Made by a program: the position numbers and the translations under genes. Shown here piece after piece: positions 9,109 through 18,044 of a stretch of 64,000 bases of DNA. Position 1 is the stretch's first letter, and each line of letters starts with the position of its first letter. The notes beneath the pieces are model-generated. The model was not told the DNA's origin, ran no database searches, and saw only the letters and a program-made list of their open reading frames with translations. Source of the DNA: Lachnospiraceae bacterium AM48-27BH (GTDB lineage Bacteria > Bacillota > Clostridia > Lachnospirales > Lachnospiraceae). The stretch is taken from positions 62,001 through 126,000 of the forward strand of contig QUFC01000004.1 of the NCBI GenBank assembly GCA_003478355.1, written 5' to 3'.

Positions 9109-9834
9109 ATGATGAAAATGATGACATTCTTACGGACTTCCCTTTTACTGGTAATAGCAGTTGTATTCTGCTCCGGTTTTGCGTTGATCGGAAAAGGATA
9201 TCAGGTATACAAAGAAGCAGAAAGCCGGATCGGCCTTTCAGAAAAGGTACAGGAGATCCGGTCGAAAGATACCTTCACCTCCATCGAAGATCTTCCGGAA
9301 ACTTATGTGAATGCGGTGGTGGCAGTGGAGGACAAGCGGTTCTTTACACATCCGGGAATCGATTTTCTGGCAGTAGGACGGGCGCTGCTCCATGACATCC
9401 AGGCGGGCAGATATGTGGAGGGCGGAAGCACCATCACCCAGCAGCTGGCGAAGAATCTGTATTTCAGTCAGGAAAAGCAGCTGACCAGAAAGATCGCGGA
9501 AGTGTTTGTGGCACTGGATCTGGAGAGAAGCTATAGCAAGGAGGAGATTTTTGAGCTTTATGTCAACAGTATCTATTTTGGTGACGGCTACTATGGAATC
9601 GGCAGCGCAAGCCTGGGATATTTTGAACTGGAACCGTCCAAGATGAACGATTATGAAAGTACTCTGCTGGCAGGTGTTCCAAACGCACCGTCCAGATATG
9701 CCCCAAGCAAATACTTAGACCGGGCAGAGAAACGTCAGCTTCAGGTGCTTCGCAGAATGGAAGCCTGTGGGTATTATTCCAGAGAAGAGGCGGAGACAGT
9801 GGCAGAGACTGCGGCGCTGGCATTTGCAAACTGA
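9109..9834 (+). CDS. Monofunctional peptidoglycan glycosyltransferase (GT51)
   Basis: Polymerises lipid II into glycan strands at the outer membrane face. One N-terminal membrane anchor is followed by a GT51 domain with its signature motifs in order: AVEDKRFFTHPGID (catalytic Glu), GGSTITQQLAKNLYF, RKIAEVFVALDLERSYSKEE, ELYVNSIYFGDGYYG and GVPNAPSRYAP. No transpeptidase domain follows; at about 241 aa it is the length of a monofunctional MtgA-type enzyme. AGGAG at 9099-9103 supports a start at ATG 9109 or 9112 rather than the in-frame ATG 9091. A TATAAT box at 9063-9068 suggests its own promoter. Confidence 0.9.
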   Translation: MMKMMTFLRTSLLLVIAVVFCSGFALIGKGYQVYKEAESRIGLSEKVQEIRSKDTFTSIEDLPETYVNAVVAVEDKRFFTHPGIDFLAVGRALLHDIQAGRYVEGGSTITQQLAKNLYFSQEKQLTRKIAEVFVALDLERSYSKEEIFELYVNSIYFGDGYYGIGSASLGYFELEPSKMNDYESTLLAGVPNAPSRYAPSKYLDRAEKRQLQVLRRMEACGYYSREEAETVAETAALAFAN

Positions 9835-9885
9835 TCAGTACCGGCGGGCGCTTATGAATAAAAGAAATGAATGAATCACAAAAGA

Positions 9886-9936
9886 AAATCCAGAATGGCA
9901 GGGACATAAGATGTCTAAACCATTCTGGATTTTTTA
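9886..9936 (+). terminator. Terminator between convergent GT51 and LysR genes
   Basis: 13-bp stem AAATCCAGAATGG (9886-9898) with CCATTCTGGATTT (9920-9932) and a TTTTTT-type tail. A-rich bases on the other flank may let it serve both directions. Confidence 0.85.
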
Positions 9937-10017
9937 TTTCATAAGAAAGTGTATCCTGTGAAACCTTATACGTCTGGTCAGGTGGGTGGCACCAGATGAT
10001 ATCTGAAAAATTATGGG

Positions 10018-10932
10018 TCAACTGTGCAAAAACGGCGTCTCCACCGCCGTCATAATGCTGATGAGGTCACGCATGTATTTGGTCAGATACAGGTCTTTCC
10101 GGTGGCATAAGTAGAAGCTTCTGCGGTTTTCGATTCCCTTGATGGGATAGACATTGGCAAATTCATACATATCCGGTGACATCTCAATATAGTTGATGGG
10201 GCAGATCATCACCGCATCGCAGGCAACGGCGGTGCGTTTTCCTACCTCAATACTGATGGTTTCCAGCAGGATCTCCGGGTGGATATCATAGGTAGTAAAT
10301 AACCGGTCCTGGGTGTTGCGGACACTGTGTCCGTGTTTGCTGCAGACAAATTTTTCGTTTTTGGCTTCACGGATATCGATCTGGGTTCCGGATGGAATCC
10401 GTCTGGCAATATCAGATTTTTTACTGGTCAACAGGACCAGCTCTTCATCTTCTATTAAAATGTAATTCAGTTCGTCATGTTTGGGATAGGTGGTCATACA
10501 TCCAAGATCCACAGCACCTTCCAGAACCAGATTCTCCGTGGTGGCAGAACCATGCTCGAAGAGCTCCAGATTCACATGAGGATATAATTTTTTGAATTTT
10601 GGAAGCATATACGGGATGACCTGCATAGCTCTCTGGACAGGAATTCCAAAACGAATGGTACCATGCTCCTCCTCATTGATCTCCTGGATCTCGCGGGCTA
10701 AGTTCTGGTTGATGGTTAAGATCTGCTTGGCTGCCTCGATATATTTTTCTCCGGCAAACGTGAGGGTGATGGGGTCTGTGTTACGGTTAAAAATCGGCGC
10801 CCCAAGATTGTTTTCCACCAGCTTGATCATCTGGCTCAGGGAAGGTTGTGAAACATATAGTTTTTTTGCTGCATTGGTAATACTGCCTTCCTGCAGGACG
10901 GTCAGCATATATTGTGCGTGTTTCGTGTTCAT
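10018..10932 (-). CDS. LysR-family regulator, divergent from citrate genes
   Basis: Transcription factor of 304 aa. The N-terminal winged helix reads SITNAAKKLYVSQPSLSQMIKLVENNLG, the standard LysR helix-turn-helix; the rest (from about residue 90) is the periplasmic-binding-like effector domain. GGGGGT precedes the start by 6 bases on the minus strand. It is transcribed away from citD with 257 bases between them, the classic arrangement for a LysR activator of the divergent operon, so control of citrate use is inferred. The effector is probably citrate or a related acid, but nothing in the sequence proves it. Confidence 0.9.
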   Translation of the reverse strand: MNTKHAQYMLTVLQEGSITNAAKKLYVSQPSLSQMIKLVENNLGAPIFNRNTDPITLTFAGEKYIEAAKQILTINQNLAREIQEINEEEHGTIRFGIPVQRAMQVIPYMLPKFKKLYPHVNLELFEHGSATTENLVLEGAVDLGCMTTYPKHDELNYILIEDEELVLLTSKKSDIARRIPSGTQIDIREAKNEKFVCSKHGHSVRNTQDRLFTTYDIHPEILLETISIEVGKRTAVACDAVMICPINYIEMSPDMYEFANVYPIKGIENRRSFYLCHRKDLYLTKYMRDLISIMTAVETPFLHS

Positions 10933-10967
10933 ATGGTTACCCCCATCGAATATTTGAGATTCCAGGT

Positions 10968-10988
10968 CACACGGACGTTCGGATTGAA
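10968..10988. repeat. Short GTTC-N4-TTGAA motif, copy 1
   Basis: CACACGGACGTTCGGATTGA (then A) lies between the LysR gene and the citrate promoter. It shares CGGACGTTCGnnTTGAA with 35245-35261. Confidence 0.35.
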
Positions 10989-11077
10989 ATTATCATAGCA
11001 CAATTCACCGTTTGAATCAATGAAAGAACTTCGACATTATAGGTTTTTTATTATGCAAAATATAAGAGTATTTGTAT

Positions 11078-11106
11078 TTGTCTAATGTCTGTGTACGTGA
11101 TAAAAT
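11078..11106 (+). promoter_or_regulatory. Promoter of citDEF operon
   Basis: TTGTCT (11078-11083), 17-base spacer, TAAAAT (11101-11106), about 85 bases before citD. The -35 box is weak, as expected for an activator-dependent promoter. The AT-rich stretch 11038-11075 upstream is a likely LysR binding region. Confidence 0.55.
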
Positions 11107-11189
11107 GCAACTCAGAAAAATGAATGAGAAAAATTCATTTTATATGAACAAAAAGTAACAATATATCTAAAATCTCAGGAGGAAGAGAC

Positions 11190-11489
11190 ATGGAAATCAA
11201 GAAATCCGCTATGGCGGGCACTCTGGAATCCAGCGATGCCCAGGTAACTGTTGAGCCTGGTAACGGAAGTGTTGAACTGACCATCGAGAGCAGTGTCATT
11301 CATCAGTTCGGCAGACAGATCAAAGCAACGGTATTAGAAACCTTAAAACGTCTGGAGGTAACTGACGCAAAGGTAACCGTTGTAGACAAGGGCGCTTTAG
11401 ACTGTACATTAAAGGCAAGAGTTGAGTGCGCAGTTTACCGTTCTAATGACGTGACTGAGAATCTTCCATGGGGAGGTGTGATTAAATAA
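11190..11489 (+). CDS. citD: Citrate lyase acyl carrier protein (gamma subunit)
   Basis: Acyl carrier subunit of citrate lyase, which cleaves citrate to acetate and oxaloacetate. It is 99 aa, the family length. The N-terminal motif AGTLESSDAQV places the prosthetic-group serine at residue 14. AGGAGG stands 7 bases before the ATG. Its last base overlaps the citE start (TAATG), so D, E and F are translationally linked. The prosthetic group needs CitG/CitX-type enzymes, and activation needs CitC; none of these is encoded in the window. Confidence 0.95.
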   Translation: MEIKKSAMAGTLESSDAQVTVEPGNGSVELTIESSVIHQFGRQIKATVLETLKRLEVTDAKVTVVDKGALDCTLKARVECAVYRSNDVTENLPWGGVIK

Positions 11490-12391
11490 TGAGCCATCCA
11501 AATAAGAAAAGATTAAGACGTTCCATGATGTTTTTAAACTGCCAGAAACCAGGTCTGATCAAGGATCCATATATCTACAAGCCAGATTCCATCATGTTAG
11601 ACCTTGAGGACGCAGTTGCTGAGAACCAGAAAGACGCAGCAAGATATTCCTTATATCATGCATTACAGGAGATCGATTACAGAGGCGTTGAGCGGGTTGT
11701 CCGTATCAATGGTCTGGACACTCCACACTGGAAAGAAGATATCCGTGTCTGTGTAGCAGGCGGCGCTGATACCATCCGTATCGCAAAAACTGAGAGTGCA
11801 CAGGATGTACATACCGTAGAAGAGCATGTACTGGCAGCAGAGAGAGAGTTTGGCAGACCAGAAGGCTCTACTCTGTTGATGGCAGCTCTGGAATCCTGTA
11901 AGGGTGTCTTAAACGCATTAGAGGTCTGCAAGTCTTCTGACCGTCTGATCGGTATCGCACTTTCCGGTGGTGACTACACCAAGGATCTGCAGACTGTGAT
12001 CACAGGTACCGGCGTTGAGTTACAGGGTGCAAGACAGCAGATGATCATCGCAGCAAGAGCAGCTGGTGTACAGTGCTGGGATACCGTATTTACGAATCTG
12101 GATGCAATGGATGTATTTGAAAAAGAAGTACAGATGATCAAGATGATGGGCTTTGATGGTAAATCCTTAGTAAACCCAAGACAGATCGACATTGTACATA
12201 AAGTCTTCACACCAACCCAGAAGGAGATCATTTTCGCTGAGAAAGTGGTTCGTGAGATCGATGAAAAGAAAGCTCAGGGTATCGGCGTATTTACCGTTGA
12301 TGGCAAGATGATCGATATTGCATTCTATGACGGAGCAAAGAGAACCATCGCACTTGCCAAGGCATCTGGCGTATATGAGGGGGATTTGTAA
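11489..12391 (+). CDS. citE: Citrate lyase beta subunit (citryl-ACP lyase)
   Basis: Cleaves citryl-ACP to oxaloacetate and acetyl-ACP. It is a 300-aa HpcH/HpaI-type TIM barrel: KRLRRSMMFLNCQKP at the start, PDSIMLDLEDAVAENQKDAAR with the acidic metal-binding residues, RINGLDTPHW, LLMAALESCKGVLNA and GKSLVNPRQIDIVHKVF. It is tightly packed between citD (1-base overlap) and citF (1-base gap). Length and motifs fit canonical CitE rather than the stand-alone CitE-like lyases. Confidence 0.95.
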   Translation: MSHPNKKRLRRSMMFLNCQKPGLIKDPYIYKPDSIMLDLEDAVAENQKDAARYSLYHALQEIDYRGVERVVRINGLDTPHWKEDIRVCVAGGADTIRIAKTESAQDVHTVEEHVLAAEREFGRPEGSTLLMAALESCKGVLNALEVCKSSDRLIGIALSGGDYTKDLQTVITGTGVELQGARQQMIIAARAAGVQCWDTVFTNLDAMDVFEKEVQMIKMMGFDGKSLVNPRQIDIVHKVFTPTQKEIIFAEKVVREIDEKKAQGIGVFTVDGKMIDIAFYDGAKRTIALAKASGVYEGDL

Positions 12392-12392
12392 G

Positions 12393-13955
12393 ATGATTAA
12401 TGCAGTTGGAAGAGATATACCACAGGAAGTAATCGACGCAACCGGCAAAAAGGTATTTGAGGGTGTCTATGCTTACGATAATTATGAATACAAAAAAGCT
12501 GCACCAACCGTTCACACAGTATGTGATCCAAAACGCAGCAAGATGGTTGAGAATATCCATGACGCATTAGTAAAATGCGGCATCAAAGACGGTATGACCA
12601 TTTCCTTCCATCATCATTTCCGCGAGGGAGATTACATCGTAAACATGGTAATGGAAGAGATCCACAACATGGGTATCAAGGACATTACCATCTGTGCGAG
12701 CTCCTTAGGAAAGGCTCATGATCCGATCGTTCCTTATATCGAGGACGGCACCATCGTAGGAATCCAGTCTTCTGGTGTACGTGGCAAGATCGGTGAGGCG
12801 ATTTCTACCGGTAAATTAAGAGACTTGGCGATCATGCGTTCCCATGGCGGACGTGTGCGTGCAGTGGAGTCCGGCGAGGTACATATCGATATCGCATTTA
12901 TCGGTGCACCTACCTGTGATGAGTACGGCAACATGAGAGCAAACGGCGGAAAGAGCGACTGCGGCGTATTATCCTATGCAATGGTAGACGCTGAGTATGC
13001 TGATAAGGTAGTTGCGATCACAGACTGCTTAGTACCATTCCCGAACGTTCCGGCAAGCATTTCTATGGTTCACGTAGATTATGTATGTGTTGTTGACGAG
13101 ATCGGCAACCCGGCGAAGATCGCAACTGGCGCTGCAAAGCCAACCACAGATGTTCGTAAAATCATGATGGCTGACTACTGTACCCAGTTTGTAATCAATA
13201 CTCCATACTTCAAAGAGGGCTTCTCTTATCAGACTGGTGTCGGCGGCGCATCCATCGCTTCCACCATTTCTCTGGGCAAGATCATGGAAGAGAGAGGAAT
13301 CCACATGGGCTTAGGCCTTGGCGGTATCACCACTCCTATGTGCAACCTGTTAGAGAAAGGTCTGGTTAAGACTTTAGTTGATACACAGGATTTTGATATG
13401 GGCGCAATCGAGTCCATCAAGAAGAATCCAAACCACATCGAGATCTCTGCATCCGAGTACGCAAACCCATTCAACAAGGGCGCTTATGTCAATAAGCTGG
13501 ACTTCGTGATCTTAGCTGCCCTGGAGGTTGATGTGAACTTTAACTGTAACGTAGTCGTAGGTTCTGATGGTATGATCACTGGCGCTCAGGGTGGACATCC
13601 TGACACAGCAGCTGGTGCAAAATGTACCATCGTGATCGCTCCGCTGTTACAGGGACGTATTCCCGCAATCTGTACCAACGTTACTACCGTTACCACACCT
13701 GGCGACAGCGTAGACGTTGTCATCACAGATTACGGTATTGCCATCAACCCGAAGAGACAGGATCTGATCGAGTGCATGAAGGATGTAAAGCTTCCATTCT
13801 GCACCATTGAAGAGCTGCGTGATAAGGCTTACTCCATCGTAGGCGAGCCTGATCCGGTACAGTTCGGCGACAGAGTTGTTGGTATTATCGAGGGTCGTGA
13901 CGGTACCATCATGGATGTAGTAAGAGAAATTAAGAATTACGAGTTTAAAGACTGA
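12393..13955 (+). CDS. citF: Citrate lyase alpha subunit (citrate:acetyl-ACP transferase)
   Basis: Exchanges the acetyl group on the acyl carrier protein for citrate. The 520-aa protein has the CoA-transferase fold; TISFHHHFREGDYIVN, ICASSLGKAHDPIVPYIEDG, AFIGAPTCDEYGNMRANGG and GAQGGHPDTAAGAKCTIV are characteristic. I start it at ATG 12393, preceded by GAGGGGGA; an earlier in-frame start at 12318 would lie inside citE. With citDE it gives a complete catalytic complex. The 139 bases after it hold no obvious terminator, so read-through into the transporter gene is likely. Confidence 0.95.
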   Translation: MINAVGRDIPQEVIDATGKKVFEGVYAYDNYEYKKAAPTVHTVCDPKRSKMVENIHDALVKCGIKDGMTISFHHHFREGDYIVNMVMEEIHNMGIKDITICASSLGKAHDPIVPYIEDGTIVGIQSSGVRGKIGEAISTGKLRDLAIMRSHGGRVRAVESGEVHIDIAFIGAPTCDEYGNMRANGGKSDCGVLSYAMVDAEYADKVVAITDCLVPFPNVPASISMVHVDYVCVVDEIGNPAKIATGAAKPTTDVRKIMMADYCTQFVINTPYFKEGFSYQTGVGGASIASTISLGKIMEERGIHMGLGLGGITTPMCNLLEKGLVKTLVDTQDFDMGAIESIKKNPNHIEISASEYANPFNKGAYVNKLDFVILAALEVDVNFNCNVVVGSDGMITGAQGGHPDTAAGAKCTIVIAPLLQGRIPAICTNVTTVTTPGDSVDVVITDYGIAINPKRQDLIECMKDVKLPFCTIEELRDKAYSIVGEPDPVQFGDRVVGIIEGRDGTIMDVVREIKNYEFKD

Positions 13956-14094
13956 TCGGTTTTACGATATTTACCGGGCGAATTGGGAAGCGCCGGGTCA
14001 ATATACAAGGCAGCTGTGAAAGGAAGCAGCTGCGGACAAACTAAGGGGTGGGGACCTCTTGTTTGACAATACAATCTTATATTGGAGGTAAAGT

Positions 14095-15495
14095 ATGTCA
14101 GAAGTATTAGTAGGTATTCTGGGTTTTCTCTGCATCGTAGCCATCGTAGTTACCCTGTTTAAGAGTAAAACCATGCCAAGTATGGCATTCATCATTTTCC
14201 CGTCCATCCTTGCACTGATCCTGATCGCTGGTGGATACTACAGCATCGATGAGGTCGGCAAACTGATCAAGGGTGGTTTCGGTAGTACAGGTTCAACAGC
14301 AGCGCTGTTCGTATTCTCCGTACTGTTCTTCGGTATCATGACCGATGCCGGAATGTTTGATGTGATCATCAACAAGTTAATGAAGTTTGTAGGCGACAAT
14401 GTCATCGGCGTAACTGTTATGACAGCGATCATCGCTCTGATCGGACATCTGGACGGAGGCGGCGCTTCCACATTCCTGATCGTTGTTCCGGCAATGCTCC
14501 CTGTTTACAAGAAGATGCATATGCGTCCAACCACTTTGTTAAGAGTTGCCGTTCTGGCAATGGGTGTATTAAACCTGATGCCATGGGCAGGTCCTACCAT
14601 GAGAGCTGCTTCCGTACTGGGTATTGAAGCAGGCCAGTTATGGGGAAAACTGATCCCGGTTCAGGTTTTTGGTATTGTTCTGTGTCTGGCACATGCTGTT
14701 TTAGCAGGTGTTCAGGAGAAGAAAAGAGGCGCTGGTCTTCATGGCAAGCTTGCTGAAGCAGCTGGCGCAGTTGATGCAGCAGAAGAGGAACAGCATCAGA
14801 AGGATGAAAATGAATATGCAAGACCAAAGCTGTTTGTATTTAATATCTGCTTAACCATCGCGGTGATTGCTATGCTGGTTTGGGACAAATTCCCAAGCTA
14901 CTTCCCATTCATGCTTGGCGTTGCAGCAGCTCTGTTAGTAAACTACACACCAATCAAGCTTCAGAAGAAGATGATCAACCGTCACGCAGGCCCAGCTCTG
15001 ATGATGTGCTCCACTCTGATGGGTGCAGCAGTCCTGATGGGTATCCTGGTATACGGCTTCAACGCAAATGGCGCTGCAGCAATCGCAAAACCAGGTGTCG
15101 AGATGGCAAAAACTTCTGTAGTAACCAACATGGCACAGATCATTTCTATGGTTATGCCAGCAGCTTTAGGACAGCATCTGCCACTGGTAATCGGTATCCT
15201 TTCTGTACCGTTAGCACTGTGCTTCGATACTGACTCCTACTTCTATGGTATGCTTCCAGTTATGATCGCGATCGGCGCTTCCTTCGGTGTAGAAGCTTAC
15301 CCAATCGCAATCGCTATGGTTGTCTGCCGTAACTGTGCAACCTTCATCAGCCCGATGGTACCTGCTACACTGCTTGGTATCGGTCTGGCAGATGTGGATA
15401 TCAAAGACCATATCAAATGTTCTTTCGGATATGTATGGGGCTTCTCCATTATCTGTATGATCTTTGCTGCAATCATCGGTCTTCTGCCATTCTAA
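14095..15495 (+). CDS. CitMHS-family citrate transporter
   Basis: Membrane transporter (466 aa) of the CitMHS family, which imports citrate complexed with a divalent metal in symport with protons. About twelve hydrophobic helices are visible. Family-like features include the GGFGSTGSTAALFVFSVLFFGIMTDAGMFD region, the HLDGGGASTFLIVVPAMLP loop and the Tyr/Asp-rich CFDTDSYFYGMLPV segment near residue 380. GGAGGT lies 5 bases before the start. Position after citDEF and before a terminator makes it the citrate uptake step of the same module. A short acidic insert (EEEQHQKDENEY, near residue 230) is the central cytoplasmic loop. Confidence 0.93.
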   Translation: MSEVLVGILGFLCIVAIVVTLFKSKTMPSMAFIIFPSILALILIAGGYYSIDEVGKLIKGGFGSTGSTAALFVFSVLFFGIMTDAGMFDVIINKLMKFVGDNVIGVTVMTAIIALIGHLDGGGASTFLIVVPAMLPVYKKMHMRPTTLLRVAVLAMGVLNLMPWAGPTMRAASVLGIEAGQLWGKLIPVQVFGIVLCLAHAVLAGVQEKKRGAGLHGKLAEAAGAVDAAEEEQHQKDENEYARPKLFVFNICLTIAVIAMLVWDKFPSYFPFMLGVAAALLVNYTPIKLQKKMINRHAGPALMMCSTLMGAAVLMGILVYGFNANGAAAIAKPGVEMAKTSVVTNMAQIISMVMPAALGQHLPLVIGILSVPLALCFDTDSYFYGMLPVMIAIGASFGVEAYPIAIAMVVCRNCATFISPMVPATLLGIGLADVDIKDHIKCSFGYVWGFSIICMIFAAIIGLLPF

Positions 15496-15510
15496 TTTCA
15501 TAGTCATAAC

Positions 15511-15545
15511 AAAGCCTGAGGTTTTCGGACCTTGGGCTTTTTTTA
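15511..15545 (+). terminator. Terminator of citrate module
   Basis: AAAGCCtGAGGT pairs with ACCTtGGGCTTT across a TTTCGG loop, followed by a T run. Confidence 0.85.
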
Positions 15546-15588
15546 TAATTTTTTAATAGGATCGACAAAATTCCAGCCGGGCTTTCCA

Positions 15589-15617
15589 TTGCCAGTATGC
15601 CAAAACTGTGATATACT
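15589..15617 (+). promoter_or_regulatory. Promoter of the membrane-protein / cdaA operon
   Basis: TTGCCA (15589-15594), 17-base spacer, TATACT (15612-15617). A dispersed repeat (15628-15688) lies in the resulting 5' leader. Confidence 0.6.
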
Positions 15618-15627
15618 AAATTGATAT

Positions 15628-15688
15628 GATATCAGGGTCAAAAAGTCAGAAGGTTGACGTGGGCTTGCCTGCAGGAAAACTTTTGACC
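15628..15688 (-). repeat. Dispersed repeat, family B, copy 1
   Basis: Matches the reverse complement of 42902-42960 along its whole length, with shared blocks such as GTCAGAAG, GCTTGC and TGCAGGA. It is internally palindromic (GGTCAAAAAG ... CTTTTGACC) and sits in the leader of the 15745 gene. Confidence 0.65.
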
Positions 15689-15744
15689 TTGTGCCCCAAA
15701 CAACCAGGCCAGAGATCTTTTAAGTGTGCATAAGGAGTGTATTT

Positions 15745-16161
15745 ATGCTGAATGAAGACAAGATAAAGCTGATGACCAGTATTTCCATGTTGGAGAAAAA
15801 AGAGGGAAAGTATCTTTTTCCTGTGAGACAGTATTTTCGTAGTGACTACATCGGAAAGAATCTCCTGAAAGCCCTGATCGGCTATACGTTCTGCTGGATT
15901 CTGGGAGGTACCCTCGTATTGTTGTACCGGGCAGAAGACCTGTTTTCCATATTGGATTTTGAGCAGATAAAGGGAGGTGCGCTTTGGGCGGCAGCTGCCT
16001 ATATTCTGGGTCTGGTGCTGTACCTGATCATTGCGTATGTGGTCTATGCAGGACGTTATGAGCATGGAGTCCGTGGAATGAAGGTATATGTATCGAAGTT
16101 AAAACGTCTGGATAAGCGGTACGAGTTTCAGAACCGGACGAAAGAAATGGGCAGGAGGTAA
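15745..16161 (+). CDS. Unknown two-helix membrane protein, first gene of cdaA operon
   Basis: I do not recognise a family. The 138-aa protein has a charged N-terminal cytoplasmic segment (DKIKLMTSISMLEKKEGKY), two membrane helices (ALIGYTFCWILGGTLVLLY and ALWAAAAYILGLVLYLIIAYVVY) and a basic tail (KVYVSKLKRLDKRYEF). AAGGAG lies 7 bases before the ATG. It has its own promoter and runs into the next membrane protein with 6 bases between, so a shared complex with that protein and the c-di-AMP enzymes is possible. Confidence is high that it is a gene, low on role. Confidence 0.8.
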   Translation: MLNEDKIKLMTSISMLEKKEGKYLFPVRQYFRSDYIGKNLLKALIGYTFCWILGGTLVLLYRAEDLFSILDFEQIKGGALWAAAAYILGLVLYLIIAYVVYAGRYEHGVRGMKVYVSKLKRLDKRYEFQNRTKEMGRR

Positions 16162-16167
16162 CCGACC

Positions 16168-17130
16168 ATGATCGCGCTTTTGGTGTTAAAGGAAAAATTA
16201 AAACAGTTTTACAGCAAATACAGTATCTATGTGACACTGGCGGTGAAGTTTCTGCTTGGATGTCTGACCTTTGCCCTGATCAGCGGTAATATTGGCTTTA
16301 TGGCAAAATTAAACAGTCCGGTGATCCTGATGGGTCTGGCAGTAGTGTGTGCGTTCCTTCCATATGGAGTGATCGTATGTCTGGCTGCAGCAGTGGTGCT
16401 TGCCCATTTGAGCAGTGTGTCATTGGAACTGACCCTGATTCTGGCGGTATGTTTCCTGATCATCGCGATTTTGTATTATGGATTTCAGCCTGGGGACAGT
16501 TGTCTGCTGCTGCTGACTCCGATTTTTTATCATTTCAAGATCCCATATGCCATTCCGCTTCTGGTTGGACTTTCCGGAAAACCGGTGTCTGTGGTTCCGG
16601 TGGGCTGTGGAACATTTGTATATTATACCCTTCTATATGTAAAGCAGAATGCAGGGATTTTGACAAATGACGCATCCATGGACATTACCCAGAAGTATGT
16701 GCAGATCATGAAGAGCCTGATATTTAACCGTCTGATGCTGGCGATGATCGCAGCATCCCTGGTTAGTGTGATCGTCGTTTATCTGATCCGGCGTCTGTCT
16801 GTGGATTATGCCTGGATCATTGCGATCGTGGCAGGTGCGGTGGCTCAGTTAGCGGTCGTGTTTATCGGTGATTTTGTCTTTGATGTATCTGTGCCGATCC
16901 TCCAGCTTCTGATCGGAACGCTGGTTTCCATGGCCATTGCGGGGATTTACAATTTTATGATTTTTTCGGTGGATTACACCAGAACTGAATATACACAGTT
17001 TGAAGATGACGATTATTATTATTATGTAAAAGCAGTTCCGAAGATGAACATTGCCGCACCAGATGTGAAGGTGCAGAAGATCAACAGCACCAAAACGCGG
17101 CGTCCGGCAGTAAAAGAAGAAAACAGATGA
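16168..17130 (+). CDS. Unknown polytopic membrane protein upstream of cdaA
   Basis: A 320-aa protein with about eight to nine hydrophobic helices; function unrecognised. Notable points are a proline/glycine loop (YYGFQPGDSCLLLLTPIFYHFKIPYAIP) between helices and a cytoplasmic tail with an acidic and aromatic cluster (FEDDDYYYYVKAVPKMNIA) followed by a basic C-terminus. That tail looks like a binding element rather than membrane filler. AGGAGG lies 9 bases before the start. It is separated from cdaA by only 38 bases, with no terminator, so it is probably co-expressed with the c-di-AMP cyclase. It could be a transporter or an accessory factor of cyclase signalling. Confidence 0.8.
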   Translation: MIALLVLKEKLKQFYSKYSIYVTLAVKFLLGCLTFALISGNIGFMAKLNSPVILMGLAVVCAFLPYGVIVCLAAAVVLAHLSSVSLELTLILAVCFLIIAILYYGFQPGDSCLLLLTPIFYHFKIPYAIPLLVGLSGKPVSVVPVGCGTFVYYTLLYVKQNAGILTNDASMDITQKYVQIMKSLIFNRLMLAMIAASLVSVIVVYLIRRLSVDYAWIIAIVAGAVAQLAVVFIGDFVFDVSVPILQLLIGTLVSMAIAGIYNFMIFSVDYTRTEYTQFEDDDYYYYVKAVPKMNIAAPDVKVQKINSTKTRRPAVKEENR

Positions 17131-17168
17131 AACGAAGATAAAAGATAGAAGATTAGGGAGGTGAGGAC

Positions 17169-18044
17169 ATGTCAGATTTTCTGGGTACATTGTATGCGTG
17201 GATTTCTTTTGTACCGAAGATCACCAAAACCAATGTATTGGAGATCGTGATACTTGCGTTTGTGATCTATGAGATCATGGTATGGATCAAGAATACCAGG
17301 GCATGGACTCTGTTAAAGGGAATTGTGGTGATCCTGGTATTTGCAGTGATGGCATGGATCTTAAAATTATATACAATCTTGTGGATTCTGGAAAAGACGG
17401 CGCTGATCGCTACGACAGCTATCGTGATCATTTTCCAGCCGGAATTGCGAAAAGCACTGGAGCAGCTGGGAAGCAAGAACCTGATTTCCGGTATTTTTTC
17501 CTTTGAAGGGAATCGTCCGAGTGACAGCGCTTTTACAGAGAAAACCATCAGTGAGCTGGTCCGTGCCTCTGTGGAATTAGGAAAAGCAAAGACAGGTGCT
17601 CTGATGGTGATCGAGAGAGAAGTGTCTCTGAAAGATATTGAGAGGACGGGAATCGAGATCGATGGTGTGGTGACAAGCCAGCTTCTGATCAATATTTTTG
17701 AGCATAACACGCCGCTTCACGATGGCGCCGTTGTGATTCGCGGCAACCGTGTTGTGGCAGCCACCTGCTATCTTCCTTTATCAGATAATACCAGCATCAG
17801 CAAAGATCTGGGAACTAGGCACCGTGCTGCAGTTGGCGTCAGTGAAGTGACAGATAGTCTGACCATCGTCGTATCGGAGGAGACCGGAAGGATCTCTCTG
17901 GCGGAGAATGGCAGGCTGACAAGGATCGTAGATGCGGATACTTTAAGCAGGGCGTTATCCAGAGATGCCGCTTCGGAGGAGCAGGGCAACAGGTTCAGAA
18001 TTTGGAAGGGAAGGCTGAAGAATGAAAGAAAGGCTGACAAATAA
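17169..18044 (+). CDS. cdaA: Diadenylate cyclase (membrane-bound, CdaA type)
   Basis: Makes the second messenger c-di-AMP from two ATP. The N-terminus (about residues 20-85) has three membrane helices, then the DAC domain with the catalytic motifs DGAVVIRGNRVVAATCYLPLS and the GTRHRAAVG block. The length of 291 aa fits CdaA. GGGAGGTGAGG stands just before the ATG. The 3' end overlaps cdaR by 23 bases, the conserved cdaA-cdaR arrangement; glmM, often third in the operon, is absent here and ptsH follows instead. Confidence 0.96.
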   Translation: MSDFLGTLYAWISFVPKITKTNVLEIVILAFVIYEIMVWIKNTRAWTLLKGIVVILVFAVMAWILKLYTILWILEKTALIATTAIVIIFQPELRKALEQLGSKNLISGIFSFEGNRPSDSAFTEKTISELVRASVELGKAKTGALMVIEREVSLKDIERTGIEIDGVVTSQLLINIFEHNTPLHDGAVVIRGNRVVAATCYLPLSDNTSISKDLGTRHRAAVGVSEVTDSLTIVVSEETGRISLAENGRLTRIVDADTLSRALSRDAASEEQGNRFRIWKGRLKNERKADK

